Below, in pieces: positions 52,481 through 60,086 of a stretch of 64,000 bases of DNA. The notes under the pieces were generated by a model. It was not told the origin of the DNA. It worked only from the letters and a program-made list of their open reading frames with translations, and did not search any database. This stretch comes from Bryobacterales bacterium (GTDB lineage Bacteria; Acidobacteriota; Terriglobia; Bryobacterales; Bryobacteraceae). Positions within the stretch are counted from its first letter, which is position 1, and each line of letters begins with the position of its first letter. The stretch covers positions 868,001 through 932,000 of the forward strand of contig JADKID010000038.1 in the NCBI GenBank assembly GCA_016721425.1, read 5' to 3'. A program made the translations under genes and the position numbers.

Positions 52481-53347
52481 ATGCCGATCAGCCATGTCGT
52501 AGTGCCCGTCGATTTTTCCGAAAAGAGCGAGGGCGCGGCCCGGTACGCCGAGGCCATGCATCGCCGATTTGGAAGCCGCATCACGCTGCTCCACGTTCTG
52601 CCGCCGCCGCACTATGAGTTCGGCGCCATGGAGGTGGGCGGCAGTGTGCTCGAAGACCTGTTCCGCAATCGGTCTGAACAGGCGAAGACGGACCTCGATC
52701 AGTTCCTTCTCTCCGAAATGCCGGCCGATGCCACCGAGCGCCTGCTGGCCGATGGCGACCCAGCCGCCATCATCGTCGAGCGGGCTCACGACCTCGGCGC
52801 CGGCCTCATTATCATGCCCACCCACGGCTACGGAACTTTTCGCCGGTTCATTCTCGGCTCGGTCACCGCCAAGGTGCTGCACGATGCTGATTGCCCAGTC
52901 TGGACTGGAGTCCATCTGGAGGCAGACACCGTGGAAGCGGTCCGTTTCTCTCGCGTCGCTGTTGCCATTGACCTCGGTCCGCAAAGCGAACGCGCCCTCA
53001 TGTGGGCCAGCCGCTTCGCCGCCAGCGCCGGCGCTGAACTCGTCATTCTCCACGCCACCGCCAATCTGGAAGGCCACGCCGGCGAGTACTTCGATCCTAA
53101 ATGGCGCGAGCACATGGAGGCGGCCGTGCGCGAAGAGGTGGCGGCGCTGCTCGCCCGCCTGAACCTTTCGGTACCACTTCTCACCGGCACCGGCGATCCG
53201 GCTGAGACCATCTGCCGCCTCGCCCAGGATTGGCAGGCCGATGTGCTAGTGATCGGGCGAGGCTCCGCCGCCGGCGTGTTTGGACGTCTGCGGGCCAACG
53301 CCTACTCCATCATCCGGCAGTCGCACTGCCCGGTGGTTAGCGTCTAG
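52481..53347 (+). CDS. Tandem universal stress protein
   Basis: A 288-aa protein with two UspA domains (~3-148 and ~158-288). ATG at 52481 chosen because GGGAGG lies 6 nt before it. Domain 1: VVPVDFSEKSEGAARYAEAM, HGYGTFRRFILGSVTAKVL (the G-2x-G-9x-G-S type ATP loop); domain 2: VAIDLGPQSERALMWASRFA, VIGRGSAAGVFGRLRANAYS. It follows the cytochrome genes by 20 nt and may belong to the same sigma-54 unit. Usp proteins bind ATP and act under growth arrest or anoxia. Convergent with the acetyl-CoA hydrolase gene (4-nt overlap). Confidence 0.88.
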   Translation: MPISHVVVPVDFSEKSEGAARYAEAMHRRFGSRITLLHVLPPPHYEFGAMEVGGSVLEDLFRNRSEQAKTDLDQFLLSEMPADATERLLADGDPAAIIVERAHDLGAGLIIMPTHGYGTFRRFILGSVTAKVLHDADCPVWTGVHLEADTVEAVRFSRVAVAIDLGPQSERALMWASRFAASAGAELVILHATANLEGHAGEYFDPKWREHMEAAVREEVAALLARLNLSVPLLTGTGDPAETICRLAQDWQADVLVIGRGSAAGVFGRLRANAYSIIRQSHCPVVSV

Positions 53348-54645
53348 CCCAGCCGGAACTGCGTCGCGGCCGCTCGCGCCAGCTCTTCCCGGAAATCGGG
53401 ATGCGCAATGCCCGTCAGGGCCTCGGCCCGCTGGCGCAGGTTGCGGCCATGCAGATAGGCCGCTCCAAACTCGGTGACCACCCAGTGCACATCACCGCGC
53501 GACGTCACCACCCCCGCGCCAGGCTTCAGCACCGGCACGATTCGGGACAGCTTGCCGCCCTTCGCCGTCGCCGGCAGCGCAATCACCGGCACCCCACCCT
53601 GCGAGCGCGCCGCGCCGCGGATGAAGTCCACCTGTCCGCCGATCCCGCTGTACGGTACGGGACCGATCGAATCCGAGCACACCTGGCCCGAGAGATCCAC
53701 CTCCAGCGCCGCGTTCACCGCCACCATCCGTTCGTTCTGGCCGATCACGTAGGGATCGTTCGTGTACGCATTCGGCAGAAACTCAAACACCGGATTGTCG
53801 TCAATGTAGTCATACAACGCGCGCGTACCCATAGCAAAGCTCGTTACCACCTTGTGCGGATGCAGCGTCTTGTGCGCGTTGGTCACCACCCCGGATTCAA
53901 TCAGCGGGATCAACCCGTCGCTGAACATCTCCGTGTGGACGCCCAAATCTCTGTGTCCGTGCAGCGCGGCCAGCACCGCCTCCGGTATCCCGCCCACACC
54001 CACCTGCAAGGTGGCGCGGTCCGGCACCAGCGCCGCCACGTGGCGCCCGATCTCGCGATGTGCGTCCGTCATCTCGCCCTGCAGAAACTCCGGCAACTCG
54101 TGCTCTGCCTCCACAATGACGCTGGCCTCGGCCACGTGCAGGGTGGAATCGCCGCACGTGCGCGGCATTCGTGGATTCACCTGCACCACCAGCCGCCGCG
54201 CTTGCCGGGCGGCAGTCAGTGAGATGTCCACGCCCGGTCCCAGGCTCATGTAGCCGTGCCGGTCCGGTGGCGCGCACTGGATCAGCGCGTGATCGATCGG
54301 TAGCGCGCCGCTGGTGAACAGTCCTTCAATCTCGTGCAGGAAGATGGGGATGAAATCCGCCCGCCCGGCCTGCACCGCCCGGCGTGTATTGGCGCTGACG
54401 AACAGCGCATTGTGCCGGAAACTCGCCTCGAACTTCTCATCGGTGTAAGGCGCGTTGCCGATGGTGATGCAGTGCAGCACTTCCACGCCGCTGAGCCGCG
54501 GGGCGTGTTCGCAAAGCGCCGTCAGCAGTGCCTGCGGCGCGGCCACGCCCATGTGGACGTAGACCCGCTCTCCGCTGTTCACCGCGGCCAGGGCGCCGCT
54601 CGCCGTGTCCTGCTTGCTCAGATAAACAGATCGCCAATTCACCAT
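53344..54645 (-). CDS. Acetyl-CoA hydrolase/CoA-transferase family protein
   Basis: A 433-aa enzyme of the class I CoA-transferase (Cat1/4-hydroxybutyrate CoA-transferase) family, moving CoA between short acids or hydrolysing acetyl-CoA. The ATG at 54645 is preferred over a TTG further up. Family blocks: GERVYVHMGVAAPQALLTAL, GYMSLGPGVDISLTAARQA, VGVGGIPEAVLAAL, IGPVPYSGIGGQVDFIRGAA, PLTAKGGK-like ATAKGGKLSRIVPVLKPGAG and the terminal YLHGRNLRQRAEALTGIAHP. The catalytic Glu is not singled out with certainty. Likely role in acetate or butyrate metabolism under low oxygen. Confidence 0.87.
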   Translation of the reverse strand: MVNWRSVYLSKQDTASGALAAVNSGERVYVHMGVAAPQALLTALCEHAPRLSGVEVLHCITIGNAPYTDEKFEASFRHNALFVSANTRRAVQAGRADFIPIFLHEIEGLFTSGALPIDHALIQCAPPDRHGYMSLGPGVDISLTAARQARRLVVQVNPRMPRTCGDSTLHVAEASVIVEAEHELPEFLQGEMTDAHREIGRHVAALVPDRATLQVGVGGIPEAVLAALHGHRDLGVHTEMFSDGLIPLIESGVVTNAHKTLHPHKVVTSFAMGTRALYDYIDDNPVFEFLPNAYTNDPYVIGQNERMVAVNAALEVDLSGQVCSDSIGPVPYSGIGGQVDFIRGAARSQGGVPVIALPATAKGGKLSRIVPVLKPGAGVVTSRGDVHWVVTEFGAAYLHGRNLRQRAEALTGIAHPDFREELARAAATQFRLG

Positions 54646-54749
54646 GTACTCATCCCACCACAAAACGGCGCACTCCCGAAACCGCCCGCCATATTCCTCT
54701 CAAGCCACATCCCTCCACTCCGATAAGTCAGTCAGGTATCTGATTCCGA

Positions 54750-55592
54750 ATGACTAAGTCCCTCAAGTGGATCTTCCATCAGTCGCAGGCGGTTCTGGCC
54801 GGCCACCGCGCCCTGGCGCCCCATGAACTGCACATCGGCGCCTGCGACGCAGCCCAGGGCGACCTGCTGGATCTGGACGGGTTGCGGGATCTGCAGGAGC
54901 TTTCCGATCCACCGCCGCAACCACCCGTCGCCCTGGTGGGCCTCGTGTCGATGCGCGGCGCTGACCTGCGGGGCTCGGATTTGAAATCGGCCGAGTTGTG
55001 CGGGATCGAGCTGGAACAGTGCGACCTTCGCGGCGCGCTGCTGGCCGGTGCCAATCTCTGTGAGGCCGTGCTCGTCGATACCCGGCTGGCAGGCGTCAAG
55101 GCTTCCTCGTCCCGCTGGATGGAGGCTCATCTGGCCCATTGCGATGCCTCCGATGGCATCCTCACCCTTGCCTCGTTTCATCGCGCCACCCTGATGGAAT
55201 GTAACTTCGCGGCCGGTGAAATGGACGGAGCCGTCTTCCACCGCGCCAGCCTCCACTTTTGCCGTTTTCGGACCGCCCGCCTCAGCCGGTCCATCTTCTC
55301 TTCCGCCCACCTGCAGCGCTGCGATTTCCACGGCGCCACGCTGGACGGAGCCAAGTTCCACGAAGCTGAACTCGGAGGGAGCAGTTTCGTGGATTGCGAT
55401 TTGCAGCGCGCGGACCTGCGCTCAGCAAATCTTCGAGGCTGCGCGTTTTCGGGGGCGGTGCTGCGGGGTGCCAGACTCCAAAACGCGCAGCTGTTCGGGG
55501 CAGATCTCCGCGGCGCCGATCTTCGCGGTGCTCGTGAATTGACGCCGAGGCAGATCGCTCAGGCGCGGACGGATTCTTCCACGCTCAGATAG
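54750..55592 (+). CDS. Pentapeptide-repeat protein
   Basis: A 280-aa protein. After an N-terminal ~65-residue region (SLKWIFHQSQAVLAGHRALA), residues ~68-265 follow the A(D/N)LXX pentapeptide pattern (GADLRGSDLKSAELCGIELE; HGATLDGAKFHEAELGGSSF; GADLRGADLRGARELTPRQI), which folds as a right-handed quadrilateral beta helix. No signal peptide. Functions in this class range from gyrase protection (Qnr/MfpA) to scaffolding; nothing here decides. Monocistronic. Confidence 0.88.
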   Translation: MTKSLKWIFHQSQAVLAGHRALAPHELHIGACDAAQGDLLDLDGLRDLQELSDPPPQPPVALVGLVSMRGADLRGSDLKSAELCGIELEQCDLRGALLAGANLCEAVLVDTRLAGVKASSSRWMEAHLAHCDASDGILTLASFHRATLMECNFAAGEMDGAVFHRASLHFCRFRTARLSRSIFSSAHLQRCDFHGATLDGAKFHEAELGGSSFVDCDLQRADLRSANLRGCAFSGAVLRGARLQNAQLFGADLRGADLRGARELTPRQIAQARTDSSTLR

Positions 55593-55623
55593 TCCGAAAG
55601 ACCCTGCCGCAAAACGGCGATCC

Positions 55624-56736
55624 TCAGTCCCCCGCCGGCTGCGCCATCGGTTCCGCTCGCCACGCATTCCACTGCTGCCGGAACCAAACCGGGAAACCCG
55701 GCCGGTCTTTCCAACCCGTCCTCGCCACCGAAAGCAATACCATCAGCGTGATGATCAACACAGCCATCACCACCGCCTGCCCCGCCGTCAGAGATTCCTT
55801 CATCGCCCCAAACCAGCGGCCATACACCAGCTCCGTGTGGACCCAGTACACCAGCAGAGACGTCCCGCCCAACTGCCGTACAAAGCTCCAGCCGTTTGGA
55901 TTCATGTGCCGCGTCCAGAGGAAAGCGAAGCTCGCCAGCAACAGGATGATGCCGGTCTTCATCAGGATCAACGCCGGGCTGTTCACCCAGAAGTCCGAGT
56001 TCGTGTAAACCGAGTACGGTAGGTTGGCAAAGTACTGCGCGCCGAAAAGCAATCCGAAGCCCATCATCGCCGCCCACTGCATCACCCGGTGCATCTCGTT
56101 GTCTTCCGCCAACCGCAGCACCGAGCCCGCCGCCAGACCGAACGCGATGAACGCTGCCCACGGGAAAAACGCGAAGAAATTCGGATTCGGCTCAAACCAG
56201 GCGCGCACCAGCGGATGGACGCCGCTCAGATTCATCGCGTTGATCAACGGTGCCGCCGATGCGATCGCCAAACCCGTGATCACCGCGTTGCGCACCCGCT
56301 CCCGCGTCTCAAATACCGCCAGCGGCGAGAGTGCCACAATGCCCAGCGCCATGCAGTTCAGGATGTCCACCTTGAACAGATCCGTCCACGGGCTCTGCCC
56401 CATCGCGAAGGACCACATCTGAAAGCGGAATAGAAACGCCACAGCCAGCAGGAAGCCGGCGCGTCGCGCTGACGTCTGTACCCGATCCCACGCGCCCAGC
56501 CCCTTCTTGGCCGAAGAGTCCATCAGGAAGCCCAGCGTGACACCCGTCAGGAAAAGAAAAACCGCCGGCGTCAGGCCGCCGCAAAACTGAGAGAGCGTGT
56601 AGGGCCCATCGTTGCGCAAATCCTTCGCCGTGAAGGAGTGGAAGACATGCCCTTGCAACATGATGAGCGCCGCAAATCCGCGGGTCCAGTCCAAAAAGGC
56701 AAGGCGGTGTCCAGTGCGCGAAAGGGTCTTGGCCAT
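55624..56736 (-). CDS. DUF1624-like membrane acyltransferase
   Basis: A 370-aa inner-membrane protein with about ten helices, similar to the heparan-alpha-glucosaminide acetyltransferase-like/DUF1624 group: RLAFLDWTRGFAALIMLQGH with the catalytic-type Asp/His in the first helices, VFLFLTGVTLGFLMD, and the last helices with GGTSLLVYWVHTELVYGR. These proteins move acyl groups across the membrane to sugars or glycolipids. It is the third gene of a minus-strand operon (2 nt after the LolA-like gene), which suggests cell-envelope lipid or glycan modification. Confidence 0.82.
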   Translation of the reverse strand: MAKTLSRTGHRLAFLDWTRGFAALIMLQGHVFHSFTAKDLRNDGPYTLSQFCGGLTPAVFLFLTGVTLGFLMDSSAKKGLGAWDRVQTSARRAGFLLAVAFLFRFQMWSFAMGQSPWTDLFKVDILNCMALGIVALSPLAVFETRERVRNAVITGLAIASAAPLINAMNLSGVHPLVRAWFEPNPNFFAFFPWAAFIAFGLAAGSVLRLAEDNEMHRVMQWAAMMGFGLLFGAQYFANLPYSVYTNSDFWVNSPALILMKTGIILLLASFAFLWTRHMNPNGWSFVRQLGGTSLLVYWVHTELVYGRWFGAMKESLTAGQAVVMAVLIITLMVLLSVARTGWKDRPGFPVWFRQQWNAWRAEPMAQPAGD

Positions 56737-56738
56737 CT

Positions 56739-57443
56739 CTATTTTTGCGGCGTCTCCTTCTTCACGCCCTTCGGGAGCTTCAGCTTCACTGAATCCTCCG
56801 TCATTGCCGGGTTTAGCTTCGTGTCGGTGTAGCTAATCAGCACGTAGTCCTTGGAAGGTTGATGCACCTTCTGCTGGACCGTGACGCCGTCGGACTGCGA
56901 GATCCAGATTTCAATTCGCTTGACGCTCTTGCGCGCCTCTTCAGACTTGGGCGCAAGTTCCAGTCGATCGGCCTTGCCCCCAGGCAGCACATCCTCGCCT
57001 GTCCATTTGATGTCGTAGCTCTGCAAAAGATCCCTGCTCGACGTGCCAAATCCCAGAAGCAGGAATTGGTCCACCAGCGAAGCCTGCTTGCCCAGGTCGT
57101 ATTCCTGTACCGTCATCAGCTTCGGGTAGAAGATCTGGATCTTCCGGTTTTGAAACGACACCGCGCGCACTTCCGGCTTCTCAAACTCCACCAGCATCCG
57201 CAGGTCTTTCGCCTTGGGCCGGTAGAGCGACATCTTGCCGTACTCTTCGGTGGATTCCTTGATGATCGCCGTGTAGGAGATCTTCTTGATGCTCGCGGTC
57301 AGGCCCTTGAAGCCTAACGCGGCCTTGTCCAGACGCGCCAGTGCATCGTCGAGCGGCGCGGCCGGCAGGACCTGCGCTCCCACCAGTGCCAGCATCAGCG
57401 CGCCACGCGCCGTGGAAAAAAGAAAGGTAGGGAATTGAATCAC
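56739..57443 (-). CDS. LolA-like periplasmic lipoprotein-carrier-type protein
   Basis: A 234-aa exported protein (signal ~10-28: FSTARGALMLALVGAQVLPA) with the half-barrel LolA pattern: DALARLDKAALGFKGLTASI, RPKAKDLRMLVEFEKPEVRA, IQIFYPKLMTVQEYDLGKQA, QSDGVTVQQKVHQPSKDYVL, TEDSVKLKLPKGVKKE. LolA binds lipid acyl chains; relatives act in lipoprotein or other lipid transport. It overlaps the upstream small gene by 4 nt and precedes an acyltransferase, so the unit may handle an acylated envelope molecule. It is not necessarily the housekeeping LolA. Confidence 0.82.
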   Translation of the reverse strand: MIQFPTFLFSTARGALMLALVGAQVLPAAPLDDALARLDKAALGFKGLTASIKKISYTAIIKESTEEYGKMSLYRPKAKDLRMLVEFEKPEVRAVSFQNRKIQIFYPKLMTVQEYDLGKQASLVDQFLLLGFGTSSRDLLQSYDIKWTGEDVLPGGKADRLELAPKSEEARKSVKRIEIWISQSDGVTVQQKVHQPSKDYVLISYTDTKLNPAMTEDSVKLKLPKGVKKETPQK

Positions 57444-57775
57444 GGTTTCACAATCGCCATGAAGCCCCGGACTTCTAGCTCGGCATCGTGGATCGGCTCC
57501 ACTTTGACCACGTTGGCGGGTTTCCCGGTGCGTGCCTTCAGCAGTTCTGCCGCGCGTTGCGGGCGTCCGCCCTCGGGAGTGGATTCCAGCAGCGAAGTTT
57601 CCAGCCAGTACACGCTGCCGCCCGTGTCAGAGGGCATTTGGACGATGCTGGCCGGACGGGGTTGGTCTTTAAACAGCTCGCGGGGGGTCAGAAAGATGAA
57701 GGCCAGAATCGCCGCGACGGCGATGTCGTATTGCCACCCGGCTCGTGGGAAATCCCAGAAGATCAGACGCTTCAT
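57440..57775 (-). CDS. Small membrane protein, first gene of the LolA-like operon
   Basis: A 111-aa protein with one N-terminal membrane helix (QYDIAVAAILAFIFLTPREL, ~17-33) and a soluble C-terminal part with mixed charge (AELLKARTGKPANVVKVEPI). AGGGAGGAAG immediately before the ATG is a strong ribosome site. Family not recognised. Its stop overlaps the LolA-like start, so the pair is translationally coupled. Confidence 0.65.
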   Translation of the reverse strand: MKRLIFWDFPRAGWQYDIAVAAILAFIFLTPRELFKDQPRPASIVQMPSDTGGSVYWLETSLLESTPEGGRPQRAAELLKARTGKPANVVKVEPIHDAELEVRGFMAIVKP

Positions 57776-57868
57776 GTCTTCCTCCCTATAATAGCATTCA
57801 CTAGCTTAGGCTGTCTTGCCGCCCCGATCCGCTCACAGGGGTTTGAATCGCGCCGAGTCCCGGAGGTT

Positions 57869-58387
57869 TCAGGAGCTTTTCTTGCGCGCCGGCTTGCGCC
57901 CTTCCACCGCGCCCGCCTCGGCCAGTGTCCGCCGCGCCAATTCCACTTCCTGAGACCGCAAAACCTGGCAGTGCGCGCAGTAGCCGCCCACTTCCGTCCG
58001 CGCGATCAGGATCTGGAATCCGAACATGCTCTCCACCTGCCGCCGCAACTTGTGCAGCGGATCGCCATAAAACTCCTCTACCTTGCCGCACCGCAGGCAG
58101 ATGATGTGGGCGTGCTCCTGCTTGGTCCGCGTCTCGTAGTAGTGCTGATCGCCCGTGTAATGCATCAGGTCCAGCTCATCCACCAGACCACCCTCTTTCA
58201 AGAGCTTCAGAGTCCGGTACACGGTCACCCGGTTCAGCTTCGGGTCCTTCTGATGCGCCATCTGATACAGAGCTTCGGCGTCCAGATGCTGGCCCGATTT
58301 GTCCAGCAGATCGAGCAACAACTGGCGCTGGCGTGTCAGCCGGATGCCGCGCTGCCTCAGCGTGTCTTTGGCGGCTTCTGCAATCAT
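57869..58387 (-). CDS. Fur-family metal/peroxide-responsive repressor
   Basis: A 172-aa regulator; ATG at 58387 chosen over a longer frame. Winged helix ~10-85 (RLTRQRQLLLDLLDKSGQHL; KLNRVTVYRTLKLLKEGGLV) and dimerisation domain ~90-150 with metal ligands (TGDQHHYYE-like GDQHYYE, HAHIICLRCGKVEEF) and two CXXC pairs (CLRC, CAHC) that bind structural zinc. It has a basic C-terminal tail (GRKPARKKSS). The family includes Fur, PerR and Zur; HAHIICLRCG fits PerR or Fur, and the exact metal cannot be told. It is divergent from the ECF sigma gene with ~60 bp between. Confidence 0.9.
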   Translation of the reverse strand: MIAEAAKDTLRQRGIRLTRQRQLLLDLLDKSGQHLDAEALYQMAHQKDPKLNRVTVYRTLKLLKEGGLVDELDLMHYTGDQHYYETRTKQEHAHIICLRCGKVEEFYGDPLHKLRRQVESMFGFQILIARTEVGGYCAHCQVLRSQEVELARRTLAEAGAVEGRKPARKKSS

Positions 58388-58450
58388 GGTGTCTCTGCAA
58401 CACTTTACCACGCGCACTCCGTTCGACTATGTTGTTTGAGGACCCCGCCT

Positions 58451-58957
58451 TTGCCTCATGACGAGACAATCCGACTCCTGCGCGAAAGGATTCTCCACTT
58501 CGCGGCATCCCGTCTATCGAGGGAGGCTGCCGAGGACGTGACCCAGGAGGCCATGCTCGTACTCCACGAGAAATACCCGCACATCGAAGACACGGCGGAC
58601 CTGCTGCCGCTCGCCTTCCAGATTGTACGCTTCAAAATGGCTGGCGCCGTGCGGAAGTCCGTGCGCCGCGGCGAGGGCCGCTCCATCCCTGTCGAAGACC
58701 TGCCCCTGGCCTCGCCCGGCGACAATCCGGAACGTGCCGCCGCCCGCTCTGAGATGCGCGAACGTCTGCTGGCCGCCGTGGCAACCCTGGGCGGACGCTG
58801 CCGCGAGATCTTTCAGCTCAAGTTACAGGGCCACGGCTTCGAGGAGATCCGCCGCCATTTCGCCGTCGATTCCATCAATACGGTCTACACCTGGGACGCC
58901 CGCTGCCGGAAATCCATGCTGGAAAAGATGGGCGGGCGCTGGGAGATGCTGCCATGA
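58451..58957 (+). CDS. ECF-type RNA polymerase sigma factor
   Basis: A 168-aa sigma-70-family ECF factor. The start is a TTG at 58451 with GAGGA 8 nt upstream; there is no in-frame ATG near, and the large open frame further upstream is antisense to the Fur and LolA-like genes. Region 2 (~1-70: IRLLRERILHFAASRLSREA, EDVTQEAMLVLHEKYPH) and region 4 (~105-160: LLAAVATLGGRCREIFQLKL, GHGFEEIRRHF, VYTWDARCRKSML) are both visible with a long linker. It is coupled by ATGA to the anti-sigma-like gene, so it is probably held in check by it. Confidence 0.85.
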   Translation: MPHDETIRLLRERILHFAASRLSREAAEDVTQEAMLVLHEKYPHIEDTADLLPLAFQIVRFKMAGAVRKSVRRGEGRSIPVEDLPLASPGDNPERAAARSEMRERLLAAVATLGGRCREIFQLKLQGHGFEEIRRHFAVDSINTVYTWDARCRKSMLEKMGGRWEMLP

Positions 58958-60030
58958 CCAACTGGGAACACCTCCTGGGCGGATACGCCACCGGCACCCT
59001 CACGGCCGAGGAGCGGGCGGCGCTGATGCAGGCGGCCCTCCAGGATCAGGCTCTGTTTGACGCGCTCATGGACGAGGATGCGTTGCGCGAAACGCTGGCC
59101 GATCCGGCCACCCGCGCGGCGCTGCTTCGGGCCCTGGCGCCACCGGTTCGATCGGTAGCTTGGTGGCGCAATCCCTGGCCCTGGACGGGCCTGGGAGCCG
59201 TCGCCGCAGCCGTCGCCCTCTTCGTTATCCTGCGTCCGCCGGACGCGCCCAGGCCCGTCCAGATGGCTCAAAACCGGCCTGCCGCCGTTGCGCCTGAACC
59301 CGTCCCGGTTGTCATCGAAACGCCCAAGCAGCTCAGCTTGAGCCAACCGGAAGCCGCCCGGAAATCGGAATATTCCGCGCGCCGCACCACAGCCTCATCC
59401 GTGGACGCCGCCGCGCCGCCCCAGTCCGCTGCCGCGCCCGCCGAGGAGCGCACCGAACGGCAGAAAGTGGCCACGGCGCCCTCGCCGCCACCCGCCGCCG
59501 CCCCACCTGCTGCGCCCACCGCTCAGGCCGCCGAAAAGTCCGATTTCGCCGCCGGCCGCGCCAACGAAATCGCCCCGGCGCCAGGCCGGCTCCCGGCAAC
59601 CGCCGCCGCTCCAGTTCTCCTGGCCAAGAAGAAGGAAGCTCTCGCCGAGGGAGCCGCCGAGGCGCTGGCCATCACGCTCTCCTTCCAGGCCGAGGACGGC
59701 GCCTGGCGCACCATCGATCTCCAGTCCGCCATTCCGGCCCGCCGCCCTCTGCGCCTGCGCGTCACCAGCGCCCGCAGCGGCCTGCTCGCCCTCCAGCCGC
59801 CGCTCGCCGAAACGCGCGCCGTGCTCGCCGGCGTCCCCACCGAGATCTCTTTGCCCGGCCAGCCCGCCGGGACGCTCCTGCTCCGGCTCGGCCTCGTCCA
59901 GCCGGCCGGCCAGGCGCTGGGCCGCGTCTCCAATGAACTGAGGGAGAGCAAAGCCCGCGCCGTATCCGATTCGGCAATCCCCGCTCCTGCCCCGCAACCC
60001 ACCCGCGAAATTCGCCTACGAATCGAGTGA
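58954..60030 (+). CDS. Putative anti-sigma factor, membrane anchored
   Basis: A 358-aa protein. N-terminal ~70 residues are helical (WEHLLGGYATGTLTAEERAA, ALMDEDALRETLADPATRAA), as in anti-sigma domains; one membrane helix at ~76-92; then a long Pro/Ala-rich periplasmic linker (~95-225) and a beta-rich C-terminal domain (~235-355). No zinc-binding HXXXCXXC motif is seen, so it is not a ZAS-type anti-sigma. Overlap with the sigma gene (ATGA) supports the role. The DUF4384-like C-terminal region may sense envelope state. Confidence 0.75.
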   Translation: MTNWEHLLGGYATGTLTAEERAALMQAALQDQALFDALMDEDALRETLADPATRAALLRALAPPVRSVAWWRNPWPWTGLGAVAAAVALFVILRPPDAPRPVQMAQNRPAAVAPEPVPVVIETPKQLSLSQPEAARKSEYSARRTTASSVDAAAPPQSAAAPAEERTERQKVATAPSPPPAAAPPAAPTAQAAEKSDFAAGRANEIAPAPGRLPATAAAPVLLAKKKEALAEGAAEALAITLSFQAEDGAWRTIDLQSAIPARRPLRLRVTSARSGLLALQPPLAETRAVLAGVPTEISLPGQPAGTLLLRLGLVQPAGQALGRVSNELRESKARAVSDSAIPAPAPQPTREIRLRIE

Positions 60031-60086
60031 AAGGGTTTCTCTCCTGACGGCATCTCCCCGGTGCAGTACCACTACGGAGGTGGCCC

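Noticed and set aside
57488..58450. Long N-terminal extension of the ECF sigma factor frame
   Set aside because: It is antisense to the Fur-family gene and the small membrane protein gene, and the sigma homology begins only after 58451 where a ribosome site precedes a TTG.
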